A stretch of DNA of 64,000 bases, taken from UBA8949 sp942493365 (GTDB taxonomy: Bacteria; Bacillota; Clostridia; Saccharofermentanales; UBA5734). Numbering within the stretch: position 1 is the stretch's first letter; each line of letters begins with the position of its first letter. Made by a program: the position numbers and the translations under genes. Positions 1-8,141 of this stretch are shown one piece after another. The notes under the pieces are model-generated. The model had not been told where the DNA came from, ran no database searches, and saw only the letters and a list, made by a program, of their open reading frames with translations. The stretch lies in contig OW818697.1 of the NCBI GenBank assembly GCA_942493365.1, positions 1,116,001 to 1,180,000 on the forward strand, read 5' to 3'.

Positions 1-8
1 CGTCGACC

Positions 9-1505
9 ATGATGCGCCGCAAGGATGGTTCCCAGATCAAACCCGTTCGTCCGCCGCTGGTTCGCCGCACGGCTGGCTGGCTGACGGCCGTTGCGGCGCT
101 GCTGCTGGCGCTGGCTTTGCTCGTGACTGTCGGCGTGATCCTTGTCGCGCCGGTCAATTTAGACGGTCAAACACCGAACAACACCCTGCTCCTGCTGGCT
201 GCAGACCAGCAACAGGCGGAACAGTACAGCTTGTTGGCGACCGGTCTTGGCCGCGCAGGATTTTCGACCGTCACGACAAGCCCGGAGAATTTGCAGGCGT
301 CCATTGATCGAAACGACACCGGTCAAGGCGTCTGGCTGGCCGTCACAGGCCGTGCAGCTGCAGACATCTGGCGGCAAACCGGCCAGCTTGAAGGCGTGAA
401 TGGCCTGCTGCTGCTGATGCCGCAGGGGATGGAGCAACTGACCGCGACGGAGATTGAAAACCGTCCGGCTGATCTGACCATCGCGATTTTTACCGGCCCT
501 GATCCAGCGGCTGGTGCTGGGTCCATCCGTGGATTCTACGAACAGCTGACCGGCGAAGACACCGCGCTGTTCCCGGCTTTCCAGAAAAACGCCGCCGGTC
601 CGCTGCAATACGCGTCATCCGACGGTCAGACCTGGCTTTATCTCTACCCGGACCTGTTGCCCGGCCTGTCGCTGCTGCCCCTGCGCGCCCTGCCCGACGC
701 GACCGGCTGGCTGGCCGACTGGGCGAGCGCCATCGACGGTCAAGCTGGTGATGCCGCGACAGCGGCCCCACGTCTGTTGATCGGCTTGCTCTTTGCGCTG
801 CTGATCGCCGGGCTGCTATTGCTGGCGGTTGCGCTGAGCTTGAATCTGGCCCTGACCGGCCACCTAAACCAAGCCTCGTCCGACGGCGCGGACAAGGTCG
901 CCGCGATTGTACTCTGGCTGCCCGCGGCGGTACTGGCGGCCGCGCTGGGCTATCTGACCGCGATCCTGACCGGCAATCCCGGCTGGCTGCTGATCATGGC
1001 GCTCCTACTGCCTGGCTGCCGCGGCTGGCTGCGACTGGCGTTGCGATTGATCCGCGGACAATCGATTGTTGGCATCCTCGATAGTGATCAACCCGCTAAT
1101 TTGCGCAGACTGCCCCGCTGGACGGGCGGCCTGATTACGCTTTTAACACTGCTGGGAGCAGTTGCCTGGATCGCGCTGGCTTTTGGCACCCTCCAGCCTT
1201 ACGGCTGGAGCTGGATACTGCTGCCGGTCCTGATCGCAGTCACGTTGCCCGCTGGCCTGAGCGGGCAGACCTGGCAACACCTGCCTTACCTGGTCCTGCC
1301 CATCGGCGCGCTGATCGGTTTGGGCTGGTCGGGTTTGCTGGCTGGCCTACTGCTCTTGATCGTCCATCTGTGGGCGAGTGGTCTGGGTCGCGCCATGACC
1401 GGCTTCAGTCGGCAGCCGCTGCTTGGTAGTCTGATCCAGGCGATTGCTTGGGCGACAGCCTTGCTGCTGCCGCCAATCGTGCAGGGCCTGAGTTGGACAA
1501 TTTAA
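9..1505 (+). CDS. Multi-pass membrane protein of unknown function
   Basis: I do not recognise the family. The reading frame is open to the left edge and no ribosome site is visible before the ATG at 9, so the true start may lie outside the window. One hydrophobic helix at about residues 20-48 is followed by an extracytoplasmic-looking region of about 200 residues with few charged clusters, then a C-terminal half (about 252-498) that is almost entirely hydrophobic and could form eight or so membrane helices rich in Leu, Ala, Gly and Trp. Base composition is GC-rich like the housekeeping genes to the right. The gene ends at TAA with no obvious terminator hairpin. A role in envelope biology is plausible from topology only. 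Confidence 0.7.
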   Translation: MMRRKDGSQIKPVRPPLVRRTAGWLTAVAALLLALALLVTVGVILVAPVNLDGQTPNNTLLLLAADQQQAEQYSLLATGLGRAGFSTVTTSPENLQASIDRNDTGQGVWLAVTGRAAADIWRQTGQLEGVNGLLLLMPQGMEQLTATEIENRPADLTIAIFTGPDPAAGAGSIRGFYEQLTGEDTALFPAFQKNAAGPLQYASSDGQTWLYLYPDLLPGLSLLPLRALPDATGWLADWASAIDGQAGDAATAAPRLLIGLLFALLIAGLLLLAVALSLNLALTGHLNQASSDGADKVAAIVLWLPAAVLAAALGYLTAILTGNPGWLLIMALLLPGCRGWLRLALRLIRGQSIVGILDSDQPANLRRLPRWTGGLITLLTLLGAVAWIALAFGTLQPYGWSWILLPVLIAVTLPAGLSGQTWQHLPYLVLPIGALIGLGWSGLLAGLLLLIVHLWASGLGRAMTGFSRQPLLGSLIQAIAWATALLLPPIVQGLSWTI

Positions 1506-1635
1506 TAATAATATTATCCGATTATCTTTTACAGGTGCTTTCGTGAATGAATAAGTTAGCCGGAAAGATAAATGATAACGAGATCGCGTACGCTGTTTGC
1601 CCTGCATAAAATGCCCTAAACAAGGGGATTAATCA

Positions 1636-1662
1636 TTGTTTGAGAAGCAGTTATTATATAAT
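1636..1662 (+). promoter_or_regulatory. Candidate sigma-A promoter
   Basis: TTGTTT at 1636-1641 and TATAAT at 1657-1662 are separated by 15 bp, which is short. The site lies upstream of a broken mini-ORF and the lipoprotein gene. The rest of the 330-bp gap 1506-1835 is AT-rich and shows no RNA gene. Confidence 0.4.
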
Positions 1663-1693
1663 AGATACGAATAACATAGAATAAGGAGAACAT

Positions 1694-1798
1694 ATGGTAT
1701 AAACGAATATGCTTTTTGGATTTTATGGCTATAAAGAAACCAACGATAAAAAAGCACAGAGCAAATTTGAAGCGTGGCATTGGGTTTACAACCCATAA
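1694..1798 (+). pseudogene. Short ORF interrupted at codon 3, probable remnant
   Basis: AAGGAGAA at 1683-1690 is a good ribosome site for ATG at 1694, but codon 3 is TAA. The same frame then continues from an ATG at 1709 for 29 codons (first residues MLFGFYGYKETNDKK) to TAATAA at 1796. The ribosome site fits the interrupted start, which suggests a small gene broken near its start, or a minimal leader ORF ahead of the lipoprotein gene. No family recognised. Confidence 0.3.
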
Positions 1799-1835
1799 TA
1801 AATTTTGGAATATATCCGATCGCTAGGAGGCAAGT

Positions 1836-2885
1836 ATGAAATTTAAAATTTTCCCGATATTTATCGTAATGCTTATGTTATTAAGTGGTTGTGCTAACAT
1901 CAGCACGACGACACTAACAAAAATGACCGAGGCGACAACCACCGAAACACCAACAGGCCCAGGCGAACGAGGGAATACGATTGGTAATCTCAACAATATT
2001 GGTGACGCAGTGTTGGCTGAGGATGGTTTTGTCTATTCTAGTATGGAAGATATTGATGATCCATCAAAATATGCTTTGTACAAATCAAACCTTGATGGTA
2101 CGAATGAAGTCAAGATTTATTCAGGTGAAACTGGCCAGCTCAATATGTTGCACGGCTGGATATACTTTATCAATTATGATGATAACAGTAAAATCTACAA
2201 AATGGACATTAACGGTGACAATATTCAGAAATTGTCCGACGATCAAGAACTATATAATATGTCGGTAATTGATGATTGGATTTACTATAGCTCCTATTCT
2301 TATGCTGGCATTTTTAAAATGAAAACCGACGGCTCGGGCAAAGTGGAACTTTGTCATTTTACCACTGCAGATTTAATCGTCGATGATGATTGGCTCTGTT
2401 TTTCTGATTATAATACCTACGAATTCTATAAGATGAGAGTGGATGGGTCGGATTTGACGCAAGTGGACATTGGTCCTACGGAAGAATCAAACCACTGCGT
2501 TGTCTATGTGATTGATCAGGATTGGATCTTCTATGCCACGATGAACTCGACAACAAATGAATGCGCGTTTTTCAAAATTCAAAAGGATGGCAGTCAGAAA
2601 ACAAAATTGAGCGATCATGACCTTCGTTATATTAACACCGATGGCGAATGGCTATACTATTCGGACTATTCTATGGGGAAAAACTTATTCAAAATGAAAC
2701 TCGACGGGTCAGAAATTACAAAACTGGTTGACAGGGAGGTAAAATCAATCAGTGTTCTGGGAGATTGGCTTCGTTATACCGCTGATCATTTTGAAGGAGA
2801 ACACGAAACCGACCAGGTTAAAAAGGACGGCACTGACAATCGCGTGATCAGATTGAAGAATAGTGAATATATTATAGCTGACTGA
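1836..2885 (+). CDS. Lipoprotein with DUF5050-like beta-propeller repeats
   Basis: The N-terminus has a charged start, a hydrophobic stretch and a lipobox LLSGC with Cys at residue 19, so it is predicted to be an exported lipoprotein. A Thr-rich linker (about 24-42) leads into about seven degenerate repeats of the form W-I/L-Y-Y/F-S, a spacer, then F/Y-K-M-x-x-D-G-S, the pattern of DUF5050 beta-propeller blades. It probably forms a surface-anchored propeller; ligand unknown. An AGGAGG ribosome site at 1826 fixes the start. The gene is clearly more AT-rich than the genes on both sides, which suggests recent acquisition. Residues after about 310 look like a degraded last blade. Confidence 0.75.
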   Translation: MKFKIFPIFIVMLMLLSGCANISTTTLTKMTEATTTETPTGPGERGNTIGNLNNIGDAVLAEDGFVYSSMEDIDDPSKYALYKSNLDGTNEVKIYSGETGQLNMLHGWIYFINYDDNSKIYKMDINGDNIQKLSDDQELYNMSVIDDWIYYSSYSYAGIFKMKTDGSGKVELCHFTTADLIVDDDWLCFSDYNTYEFYKMRVDGSDLTQVDIGPTEESNHCVVYVIDQDWIFYATMNSTTNECAFFKIQKDGSQKTKLSDHDLRYINTDGEWLYYSDYSMGKNLFKMKLDGSEITKLVDREVKSISVLGDWLRYTADHFEGEHETDQVKKDGTDNRVIRLKNSEYIIAD

Positions 2886-2978
2886 TTTCGGCGCAACTGG
2901 GCGGCCATACTGCCTAGAAAATGGGACCCACCTTACACCCCCACACACCCTCACTTTCACATTCCCCCACATTCCTGT

Positions 2979-3007
2979 TTGACTTTTCCACCCCTCGATG
3001 ATAATAT
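2979..3007 (+). promoter_or_regulatory. Sigma-A promoter of the rplU operon
   Basis: TTGACT at 2979-2984, a 17-bp spacer and TATAAT-like TAATAT at 3002-3007 form a near-consensus promoter. Transcription would start near 3014, giving a leader of about 84 nt before rplU. Confidence 0.8.
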
Positions 3008-3013
3008 ATCTCG

Positions 3014-3097
3014 GTGACCGCATTATCCGGGCTTTGAAATGCTGCCAAAGCATGCCTTGAGGATCAGCGAGACTGTTTAACAGGAGGAACACACACT
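3014..3097 (+). promoter_or_regulatory. Probable L21 (rplU) leader
   Basis: The leader contains a stem GCTTTG/CAAAGC at 3031-3036 and 3046-3051 and ends in the CAGGAGGAAC ribosome site. Structured leaders ahead of rplU, thought to bind L21 and repress the operon, are known in Firmicutes. Assignment rests on position and one hairpin; a covariance-model search was not possible. Confidence 0.5.
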
Positions 3098-3409
3098 ATG
3101 TATGCTGTAATTGCAACCGGCGGAAAACAATACCGCGTTTCAGTCGGCGATGAGATCTTTGTTGAAAAACTCGAAGGCGAAGCTGGCGAGACCCTGAAAT
3201 TCAACCAGGTTCTGGCCATATCCGACGAGTCCGGCATGAAGACCGGCAATCCCGAAATCGATGGCGCCGTGGTTGACGGCGAAATCGTCAAGCAGGGCAA
3301 ACAGAAAAAAATCATCGTTTTCAAGTACAATGCCAAAAAAGGCTACCGCAACAAGAATGGCCACAGACAATCCTACACCCGCGTCAGAATCACCAAGATC
3401 AGCGTTTGA
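3098..3409 (+). CDS. rplU: 50S ribosomal protein L21
   Basis: At 103 residues this is a full-length L21, beginning MYAVIATGGKQYRV and ending with the conserved GHRQSYTRVRI region. L21 binds 23S rRNA in the large subunit. It is first in the conserved Firmicute cluster rplU-prp-rpmA; prp begins 12 nt after its stop. Expression is probably from the promoter at 2979 through the structured leader. Confidence 0.97.
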   Translation: MYAVIATGGKQYRVSVGDEIFVEKLEGEAGETLKFNQVLAISDESGMKTGNPEIDGAVVDGEIVKQGKQKKIIVFKYNAKKGYRNKNGHRQSYTRVRITKISV

Positions 3410-3421
3410 TAGGACTTTGAC

Positions 3422-3766
3422 ATGATTACCGTCACTTTGCAGCGCTGTCCCAATGGTTATATCAGACGCTTCTCCGCCATCGGCCACTCTGGCTTCGGCG
3501 AAGCGGGATCGGATATCATCTGCGCCGCGGTCTCTGCCATTGCGCAGACCACCATCGGCAGCCTGCAGGACCTTGCCGGCCTCCACCCGGACTTTACGCT
3601 GGAGGATGGACGGATCGAGTGCCAGACCGCCGACCCGGCAGACATGGCACCGGAACAGTACCGCACCGCCAGAACGCTTATGGACGCCATGGCCCTGGGG
3701 TGCAGCCAGATTCAGAACAGTTACGGTAAACAGTACATCAAAGTTATGGAGTCCAATTTTACCTAA
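3422..3766 (+). CDS. prp: Ribosomal-processing cysteine protease Prp
   Basis: This 114-residue protein carries the two Prp signatures: GHSGF with the catalytic His near residue 22, and DIICAAVSA with the catalytic Cys near residue 34. In Firmicutes Prp removes the N-terminal extension of ribosomal protein L27, a step needed for working ribosomes. It lies between rplU and rpmA as in Bacillus and Staphylococcus. The adjacent L27 has the expected extension, so the pair looks functional. Its own ribosome site is weak and it may be translationally coupled to rplU. Confidence 0.93.
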   Translation: MITVTLQRCPNGYIRRFSAIGHSGFGEAGSDIICAAVSAIAQTTIGSLQDLAGLHPDFTLEDGRIECQTADPADMAPEQYRTARTLMDAMALGCSQIQNSYGKQYIKVMESNFT

Positions 3767-3782
3767 AAGGAGGTGCATGGAC

Positions 3783-4064
3783 ATGATTTTAGTCAATTTG
3801 CAGCTTTTAGCTCATAAGAAGGGCGTCGGCAGCACCCGCAACGGCCGTGATTCCGCTTCCAAGCGTTTGGGCGCCAAAAAGGGCGACGGACAGGCGGTTT
3901 TGGCCGGCAACATTCTGGTTCGCCAGCGTGGAACCAAAGTACATCCCGGCAACAACGTCGGCATTGGCTCTGACGACACACTTTACGCCAGAATCGAAGG
4001 CAAAGTAAAATACGAACGAGTGGGTAAAGACAAGAAAAAAGTCAGCGTCTACCCGGCCGAATAA
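3783..4064 (+). CDS. rpmA: 50S ribosomal protein L27 with Prp-cleavable extension
   Basis: The product is 93 residues and contains the L27 core HKKGVGSTRNGRDS and GNILVRQRGTKVHPG. I place the start at ATG 3783 because AAAGGAGGT at 3767-3774 is 8 nt away; the ATG at 3777 is only 2 nt from it. The mature protein is preceded by MILVNLQLLA, matching the Firmicute Prp recognition segment in which cleavage follows an LQ-F-F/L-A motif; here Leu replaces the usual second aromatic residue. L27 lies near the peptidyl transferase centre. An intrinsic terminator follows at 4085. Confidence 0.96.
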   Translation: MILVNLQLLAHKKGVGSTRNGRDSASKRLGAKKGDGQAVLAGNILVRQRGTKVHPGNNVGIGSDDTLYARIEGKVKYERVGKDKKKVSVYPAE

Positions 4065-4084
4065 GGCGCGCGATGCGACACGAA

Positions 4085-4119
4085 GGTCCAGCCGGTGATG
4101 AGTCGGCTGGGCCTTTTTT
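4085..4119 (+). terminator. Intrinsic terminator after rpmA
   Basis: A 10-bp stem (GGTCCAGCCG with CGGCTGGGCC, one G-U pair) is followed by six T residues at 4114-4119. Confidence 0.9.
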
Positions 4120-4140
4120 CTAACTTTGAAAGGGTCAATC

Positions 4141-5409
4141 ATGTTTATCGACAGTGCAAAAATTTATGTGCGGGCAGGACGTGGCGGCGACGGCATGGTC
4201 TCCTTCATGACGGCCAAGTATGTGCCGAATGGCGGACCAGACGGCGGCGACGGCGGTCGTGGCGGCAGCGTGATTTTTTGCGCGACCGAGGGTATGAGCA
4301 CCCTGCAGGACTTCCGTTTCAAACGCAAGTTTCTGGCCGAAGACGGCGATAAGGGCGGCCGCAGCAAGATGTATGGCCGCGGCGGCGTGGACATGATGAT
4401 CCGTGTGCCGGTCGGTACCCTGATCAAGGACGCCGAGAGCGGCCGGACGCTGGCCGACCTGGTTGAACGGGACCAGCAGGTCGTGATTGCCAAGGGTGGT
4501 CGCGGCGGGGCTGGTAATGTTCACTTCTGCAACAGCGTCCGCCAGGCGCCGAATTTCGCCAAAGCCGGCGAGGCGGGTGCCGAGTACAATCTGCAGATCG
4601 AACTTAAGCTCCTGGCCGATGTTGGTCTGGTCGGCTATCCCAATGTCGGCAAATCGACGCTGCTGTCGGTGGTTTCGGCCGCGCGGCCCAAAATCGCCAA
4701 TTACGAATTCACCACGCTCGAGCCCCAGTTGGGGGTCGTGGCTGTGGGCGACTTCAGCTTTGTCATGGCCGACATTCCCGGCCTGATTGAGGGTGCTCAC
4801 GAGGGCCACGGTCTGGGTCTGGACTTTTTACGCCACATCGAGCGGACGCGCCTGCTGATCCACGTCCTTGACGCGTCCGGCCAATCCGGCCGCGACCCGC
4901 TGGAGGATTTCGAGCGCATCAACAAAGAGCTCGAGGCCTACGACATTCGTCTGGCGTCGCGGCCGCAGGTGGTCGCGCTCAACATGACCGACATCGCCGA
5001 GCCGACTGCGCTGGCTGCCTTGCAGGCGACGCTGGAAGCCCGCGGCTTCAAAGTTTTCCAGATTTGCGCGCCGATCAACGAGGGCGTACCCGAGCTGATC
5101 AATCACGTGGCCGCCGTCGTGCGCGAGCTGCCGATGACCATCCTGACTGACACCATTCAGGATAAAGTAACCTACAAATATCAGGAAGAAGATCTCTTCA
5201 AAATTGTCAAGGACGGTGCGGTCTATCGCGCCACCGGCCCATGGATTGAGAACCTGGTCAATTCGACCAATTTCGACGATGCCGAGTCCCTGCAGTATTT
5301 CCAGCGCCTGATCCGCAAGAAGGGCGTTATCGATGCCTTGGAAAAAGCCGGTGTGCAGGAGGGCGATCTGGTCGCCCTGCATGATCTGGAATTTGAATTT
5401 ATCAATTGA
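4141..5409 (+). CDS. obg: Obg family GTPase
   Basis: A 422-residue protein with the three-domain Obg layout: glycine-rich Obg fold (1-158), G domain (about 159-330) with P-loop GYPNVGKST near residue 165 and G3 DIPGLIEGAHEG, and a C-terminal OCT domain. Obg acts in 50S assembly and stress responses. Start at ATG 4141 gives the standard MFIDSAKIYV opening. The G4 motif reads NMTD instead of NKxD, and the G5 position has CA instead of SA, both affecting the guanine-recognition loops. Position after rpmA is the classical one, though a terminator separates them. Confidence 0.95.
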   Translation: MFIDSAKIYVRAGRGGDGMVSFMTAKYVPNGGPDGGDGGRGGSVIFCATEGMSTLQDFRFKRKFLAEDGDKGGRSKMYGRGGVDMMIRVPVGTLIKDAESGRTLADLVERDQQVVIAKGGRGGAGNVHFCNSVRQAPNFAKAGEAGAEYNLQIELKLLADVGLVGYPNVGKSTLLSVVSAARPKIANYEFTTLEPQLGVVAVGDFSFVMADIPGLIEGAHEGHGLGLDFLRHIERTRLLIHVLDASGQSGRDPLEDFERINKELEAYDIRLASRPQVVALNMTDIAEPTALAALQATLEARGFKVFQICAPINEGVPELINHVAAVVRELPMTILTDTIQDKVTYKYQEEDLFKIVKDGAVYRATGPWIENLVNSTNFDDAESLQYFQRLIRKKGVIDALEKAGVQEGDLVALHDLEFEFIN

Positions 5410-5419
5410 GGAAACCACG

Positions 5420-5722
5420 ATGATTACAAGCAAACAGCGTGCCTGGCTGCGCAGTCAGGCCAACCCGATGGACTGTCTTTTTCAGATCGGCAAAGGTGAA
5501 GTCACCGAACAACTGGTGCGGGGCTTGGACGAAATCCTGTCGACGCACGAGATTTTAAAGGTCAATGTGTTGAAGTCAGCCGAAAAGCAGCCTGATGAAC
5601 TGGGCCGCGAACTGGCCGACGCCGTTGGCGCCGAGCTGGTGCAGGTTATTGGCCGCCGTTTTGTGTTGTACCGCCATTCGGACAAACTGGCCAAGGTCGG
5701 CAAAAATCTGCGCCTGCCGTAA
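5420..5722 (+). CDS. yhbY: YhbY family RNA-binding protein (CRM domain)
   Basis: This 100-residue protein consists of one CRM/YhbY domain: it opens TSKQRAWLRSQAN and has the typical region IGKGEVTEQLVRGLDEIL and a C-terminal GRRFVLYR. Members associate with pre-50S ribosomal particles. The start ATG at 5420 lies 10 nt after the obg stop with GAGGA overlapping that stop, indicating cotranscription and coupling with obg, a related ribosome assembly factor. Confidence 0.92.
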   Translation: MITSKQRAWLRSQANPMDCLFQIGKGEVTEQLVRGLDEILSTHEILKVNVLKSAEKQPDELGRELADAVGAELVQVIGRRFVLYRHSDKLAKVGKNLRLP

Positions 5723-5732
5723 CATTTGCAGG

Positions 5733-5761
5733 TATGCAGGGAGCCGCTCTTTCGATATAAT
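5733..5761 (+). promoter_or_regulatory. Candidate promoter for rubredoxin-flavodiiron genes
   Basis: A perfect TATAAT at 5756-5761 has a poor -35 (TATGCA at 5733-5738) with 17-bp spacing. Confidence 0.5.
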
Positions 5762-5797
5762 GAAATCAAGTTATTTCGGAAAGCGAGGCAAAATTCT

Positions 5798-5956
5798 ATG
5801 AAAAGCTATGTCTGCAATCTTTGTGGTTACGTTTATGATCCAGCCGCTGGGGACCCGGACTCGGGCATCTCGCCCGGTACAGCCTTTGAAGATCTGCCGG
5901 AAGACTGGACCTGCCCGCAGTGCGGTGCCAGCAAGAGCGATTTCAGCGAGGCCTGA
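5798..5956 (+). CDS. Rubredoxin
   Basis: A 52-residue rubredoxin with both iron-binding knuckles, CNLCG (Cys 6 and 9) and CPQCG (Cys 39 and 42), and the conserved YVYDPAAGDPDSGI and LPEDWTCP segments. It is a one-electron carrier. The flavodiiron gene begins 2 nt after its stop, so the two are one transcription unit: in anaerobes rubredoxin is the usual electron donor to flavodiiron proteins. Confidence 0.95.
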   Translation: MKSYVCNLCGYVYDPAAGDPDSGISPGTAFEDLPEDWTCPQCGASKSDFSEA

Positions 5957-5958
5957 CC

Positions 5959-7167
5959 ATGTCTGTTTTGGCTATTTGCGACAATGTCTTTGAGTTGGGC
6001 GCAGCCCATCCCGACCGCGAGCTGTTTGACTGCCTGATGCCGACCCCGTTCGGCACCACGTATAACGCTTATTTGGTTGTTGGGCGCGACAAGACCGCCC
6101 TCATCGACGCGGTTGATCCCGATAAAATTGACATCCTGATGCAAAATCTCAGCGATGCCGGCGTCAAACGCATTGATTATCTGGTCAGCCTGCACACCGA
6201 GCAGGACCACGCCGGCGGCATCGAAACGGTGCTGGCCAAATTTCCGATGGCCCAGATCATCGCCTGCGCCAAGGTCAAGGAGCTCTCCCTGACCCATCTG
6301 CATCTGCCAGCGGACAAGTTTACCGTGATCGCCGACGGCGACCGCCTGGAACTGGGCGGTAAAAGCCTGCGCTTCATGCTGATTCCTTTCGCCCACTGGC
6401 CGGACAACACCATGGCCTACCTTGAGGAGGATCAGATCCTGTTTTCCAGCGATCTGTTCGGCTCGCATTATTCGACCGACAAGGCCTTTTCGACGGCCAG
6501 CACCGATCAGCGTCTGGCCGCCAAAACCTATTACGGCGAGATCATGATGCCCTTTCGGCCGCAAATCACCAAATACACCGCTCGCGTCCGCGAGCTCAAG
6601 CCGCGCCTGATCGCGCCGGCGCACGGCCCGGTCTGGTCTGACCCCGACGTGATCCTGTCGCGTTACGAGCGCTGGACGGGCGAGGGTGTCAAGCGCCTGG
6701 TGACGATTCCCTACGTCAGCATGCACGGCAGCACGCACGTCATGGTCGACCATCTGGCAGTCAAGCTGGCTGAACAAGGCCTGTCGGTCATCTGCCGCGA
6801 TCTCGGCCGTCACCCGGACAGCCTGGCACTGGAGACCGGCCACATGATTACCGATTTGGTCGATGCCGCCGCCATCATTTTGGCCACGTCGACCGTGCTG
6901 GGCGGCCCGCATCCCAACATGTCGTACGCCGCCATGGTCGCCAACGCGGTGCGCCCCAAATGCCCCATTTACGGCATGATTGGTTCGTTTGGCTGGGGCA
7001 GCAAGGCCGCCGAAACGCTCGATACGCTGACCGCCAACCTCAAGGTGGAGCGGCTGGCACCCTTCATGGTCAAGGGGCTGCCGACCGACGAAGACTTGGC
7101 GCGGCTGAGCGACTATGCGGTCGAGCTGGCACAGAAAATTCGGGCGCTGCCGGTGTTGATCGACTAA
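5959..7167 (+). CDS. A-type flavodiiron protein (O2/NO reductase)
   Basis: The 402-residue protein has an N-terminal metallo-beta-lactamase-like domain with the diiron motif HTEQDH (His79, Glu81, Asp83, His84) and further ligands downstream (SSDLFGSH, APAHGP), then a C-terminal flavodoxin domain from about residue 250 whose FMN loop is SMHGSTHVM. Length and domain order match A-type flavodiiron proteins (FprA), which reduce O2 to water or NO to N2O without making peroxide, using electrons from rubredoxin. The preceding rubredoxin gene supports this role in oxidative or nitrosative defence of an anaerobe. Which gas is preferred cannot be told from sequence. Confidence 0.93.
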   Translation: MSVLAICDNVFELGAAHPDRELFDCLMPTPFGTTYNAYLVVGRDKTALIDAVDPDKIDILMQNLSDAGVKRIDYLVSLHTEQDHAGGIETVLAKFPMAQIIACAKVKELSLTHLHLPADKFTVIADGDRLELGGKSLRFMLIPFAHWPDNTMAYLEEDQILFSSDLFGSHYSTDKAFSTASTDQRLAAKTYYGEIMMPFRPQITKYTARVRELKPRLIAPAHGPVWSDPDVILSRYERWTGEGVKRLVTIPYVSMHGSTHVMVDHLAVKLAEQGLSVICRDLGRHPDSLALETGHMITDLVDAAAIILATSTVLGGPHPNMSYAAMVANAVRPKCPIYGMIGSFGWGSKAAETLDTLTANLKVERLAPFMVKGLPTDEDLARLSDYAVELAQKIRALPVLID

Positions 7168-7197
7168 TAACTAATAACAAAAAAGCAAAAGATTTTT

Positions 7198-7230
7198 GGA
7201 CTTGTGGGCAAACGCCCCAAGTCCATTTTT
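7198..7230 (+). terminator. Intrinsic terminator after flavodiiron gene
   Basis: Stem GGACTT/AAGTCC with inner GGGC/GCCC at 7198-7224 is followed by ATTTTT. Confidence 0.8.
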
Positions 7231-7276
7231 GCGCTAATATTACATAGGGTTATCCATGCAAAAACAGCAACATTTA

Positions 7277-7410
7277 AAGTTAGCGGCAAAGATGTGACTT
7301 TACGAGATTTGCAAATCCTTCGAGAACGCCGACAACACACTATTGACAGCATCCATCTTAGTCGTTGTTTTAAGCGAGAAGATATGATGTCACATTTTTG
7401 CCGCTAACTT
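7277..7410. repeat. 134-bp element with 22-bp terminal inverted repeats
   Basis: The left end 7277-7298 and right end 7389-7410 are inverted copies (start AAGTTAGCGG, end CCGCTAACTT) with a single mismatch, at 7396. They enclose 90 bp without a credible gene. The same arm sequence forms a perfect palindrome at 39808-39849. Looks like a small non-autonomous element; no clear target duplication is seen. Confidence 0.6.
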
Positions 7411-7439
7411 CAGAAAGCGGTTTTTTAGCATATATACTT

Positions 7440-8117
7440 TTAGCTAAACAAACTTTGCTGATTGGGGTCAACCGGGATTTCATCATCATCGTCATCGACC
7501 AGATCCAGGCCGGTGCGGAAGGGCTCGAACGAGTTATCGTCCAGGCGGTCGATCGGGCCAGCCATGGTCACTTCGCCGGTCAGAAGGGACAGCAGGCCAA
7601 GGTAAACGGTCTGCGGGTGGCGTTTCCAGCGTTCGCAAATCTGCTGGGCCATGCTTTTGTCGGGTATGGTCAGGCGCAGGTCGAGCAGGTCTTTGAGACC
7701 GTCATTTTGCTTGAGACGAACGAGAAAAAAACCGTTACCGTCGGGCTCGCTGGTGGCGCTGAGGGTGTTTTCGAGGCGAATGTCCTTCTGCCAGCCCGAA
7801 CAGGCCTGCGCCAGATAGGAGCGGATGGGCAACGGGATGCGGCTTTCGAGAATAGACAGGACCGACACGCCGCCGGGGGTCAGGTCGCAGCGGGTAACCG
7901 GGCGGCCGATGGCATCGAGCATTTCTTCGCCCTTGCGCACGCCTTCGGCGACCATGCGATCGCGGCAGAGTTCTTCGTAGGCGGTGACAAAGTCGAAATA
8001 ATCCATGTAGAGGGTTTCGAGCGAGAGGGTGGTCAGCTGGTTCAGGGTGATGCCCTGGATTCTGCTCAAGATGGACAGGATGATCAGTTTGTTGATGGCC
8101 AATTCTGCTGTGTCCAT
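7440..8117 (-). CDS. DUF4364 family protein
   Basis: At 225 residues it matches the DUF4364 family of Clostridia: the N-terminal 80 residues look like a winged helix (LAINKLIILSILSRIQGITL and following), followed by an alpha/beta region with GLKDLLDLRLTIPDK. The family is thought to be transcriptional regulators from the fold; no target is known. It ends next to the inverted-repeat element and starts 24 nt downstream of the CAP-domain gene, so the two may share a transcript. Confidence 0.75.
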   Translation of the reverse strand: MDTAELAINKLIILSILSRIQGITLNQLTTLSLETLYMDYFDFVTAYEELCRDRMVAEGVRKGEEMLDAIGRPVTRCDLTPGGVSVLSILESRIPLPIRSYLAQACSGWQKDIRLENTLSATSEPDGNGFFLVRLKQNDGLKDLLDLRLTIPDKSMAQQICERWKRHPQTVYLGLLSLLTGEVTMAGPIDRLDDNSFEPFRTGLDLVDDDDDEIPVDPNQQSLFS

Positions 8118-8141
8118 TTTTCACCACTCCCTTGATTGATT

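Noticed and set aside
7204..7407. 67-codon frame through the inverted-repeat element
   Set aside because: Starts inside a terminator hairpin, lacks a ribosome site, and its end is the repeat arm.
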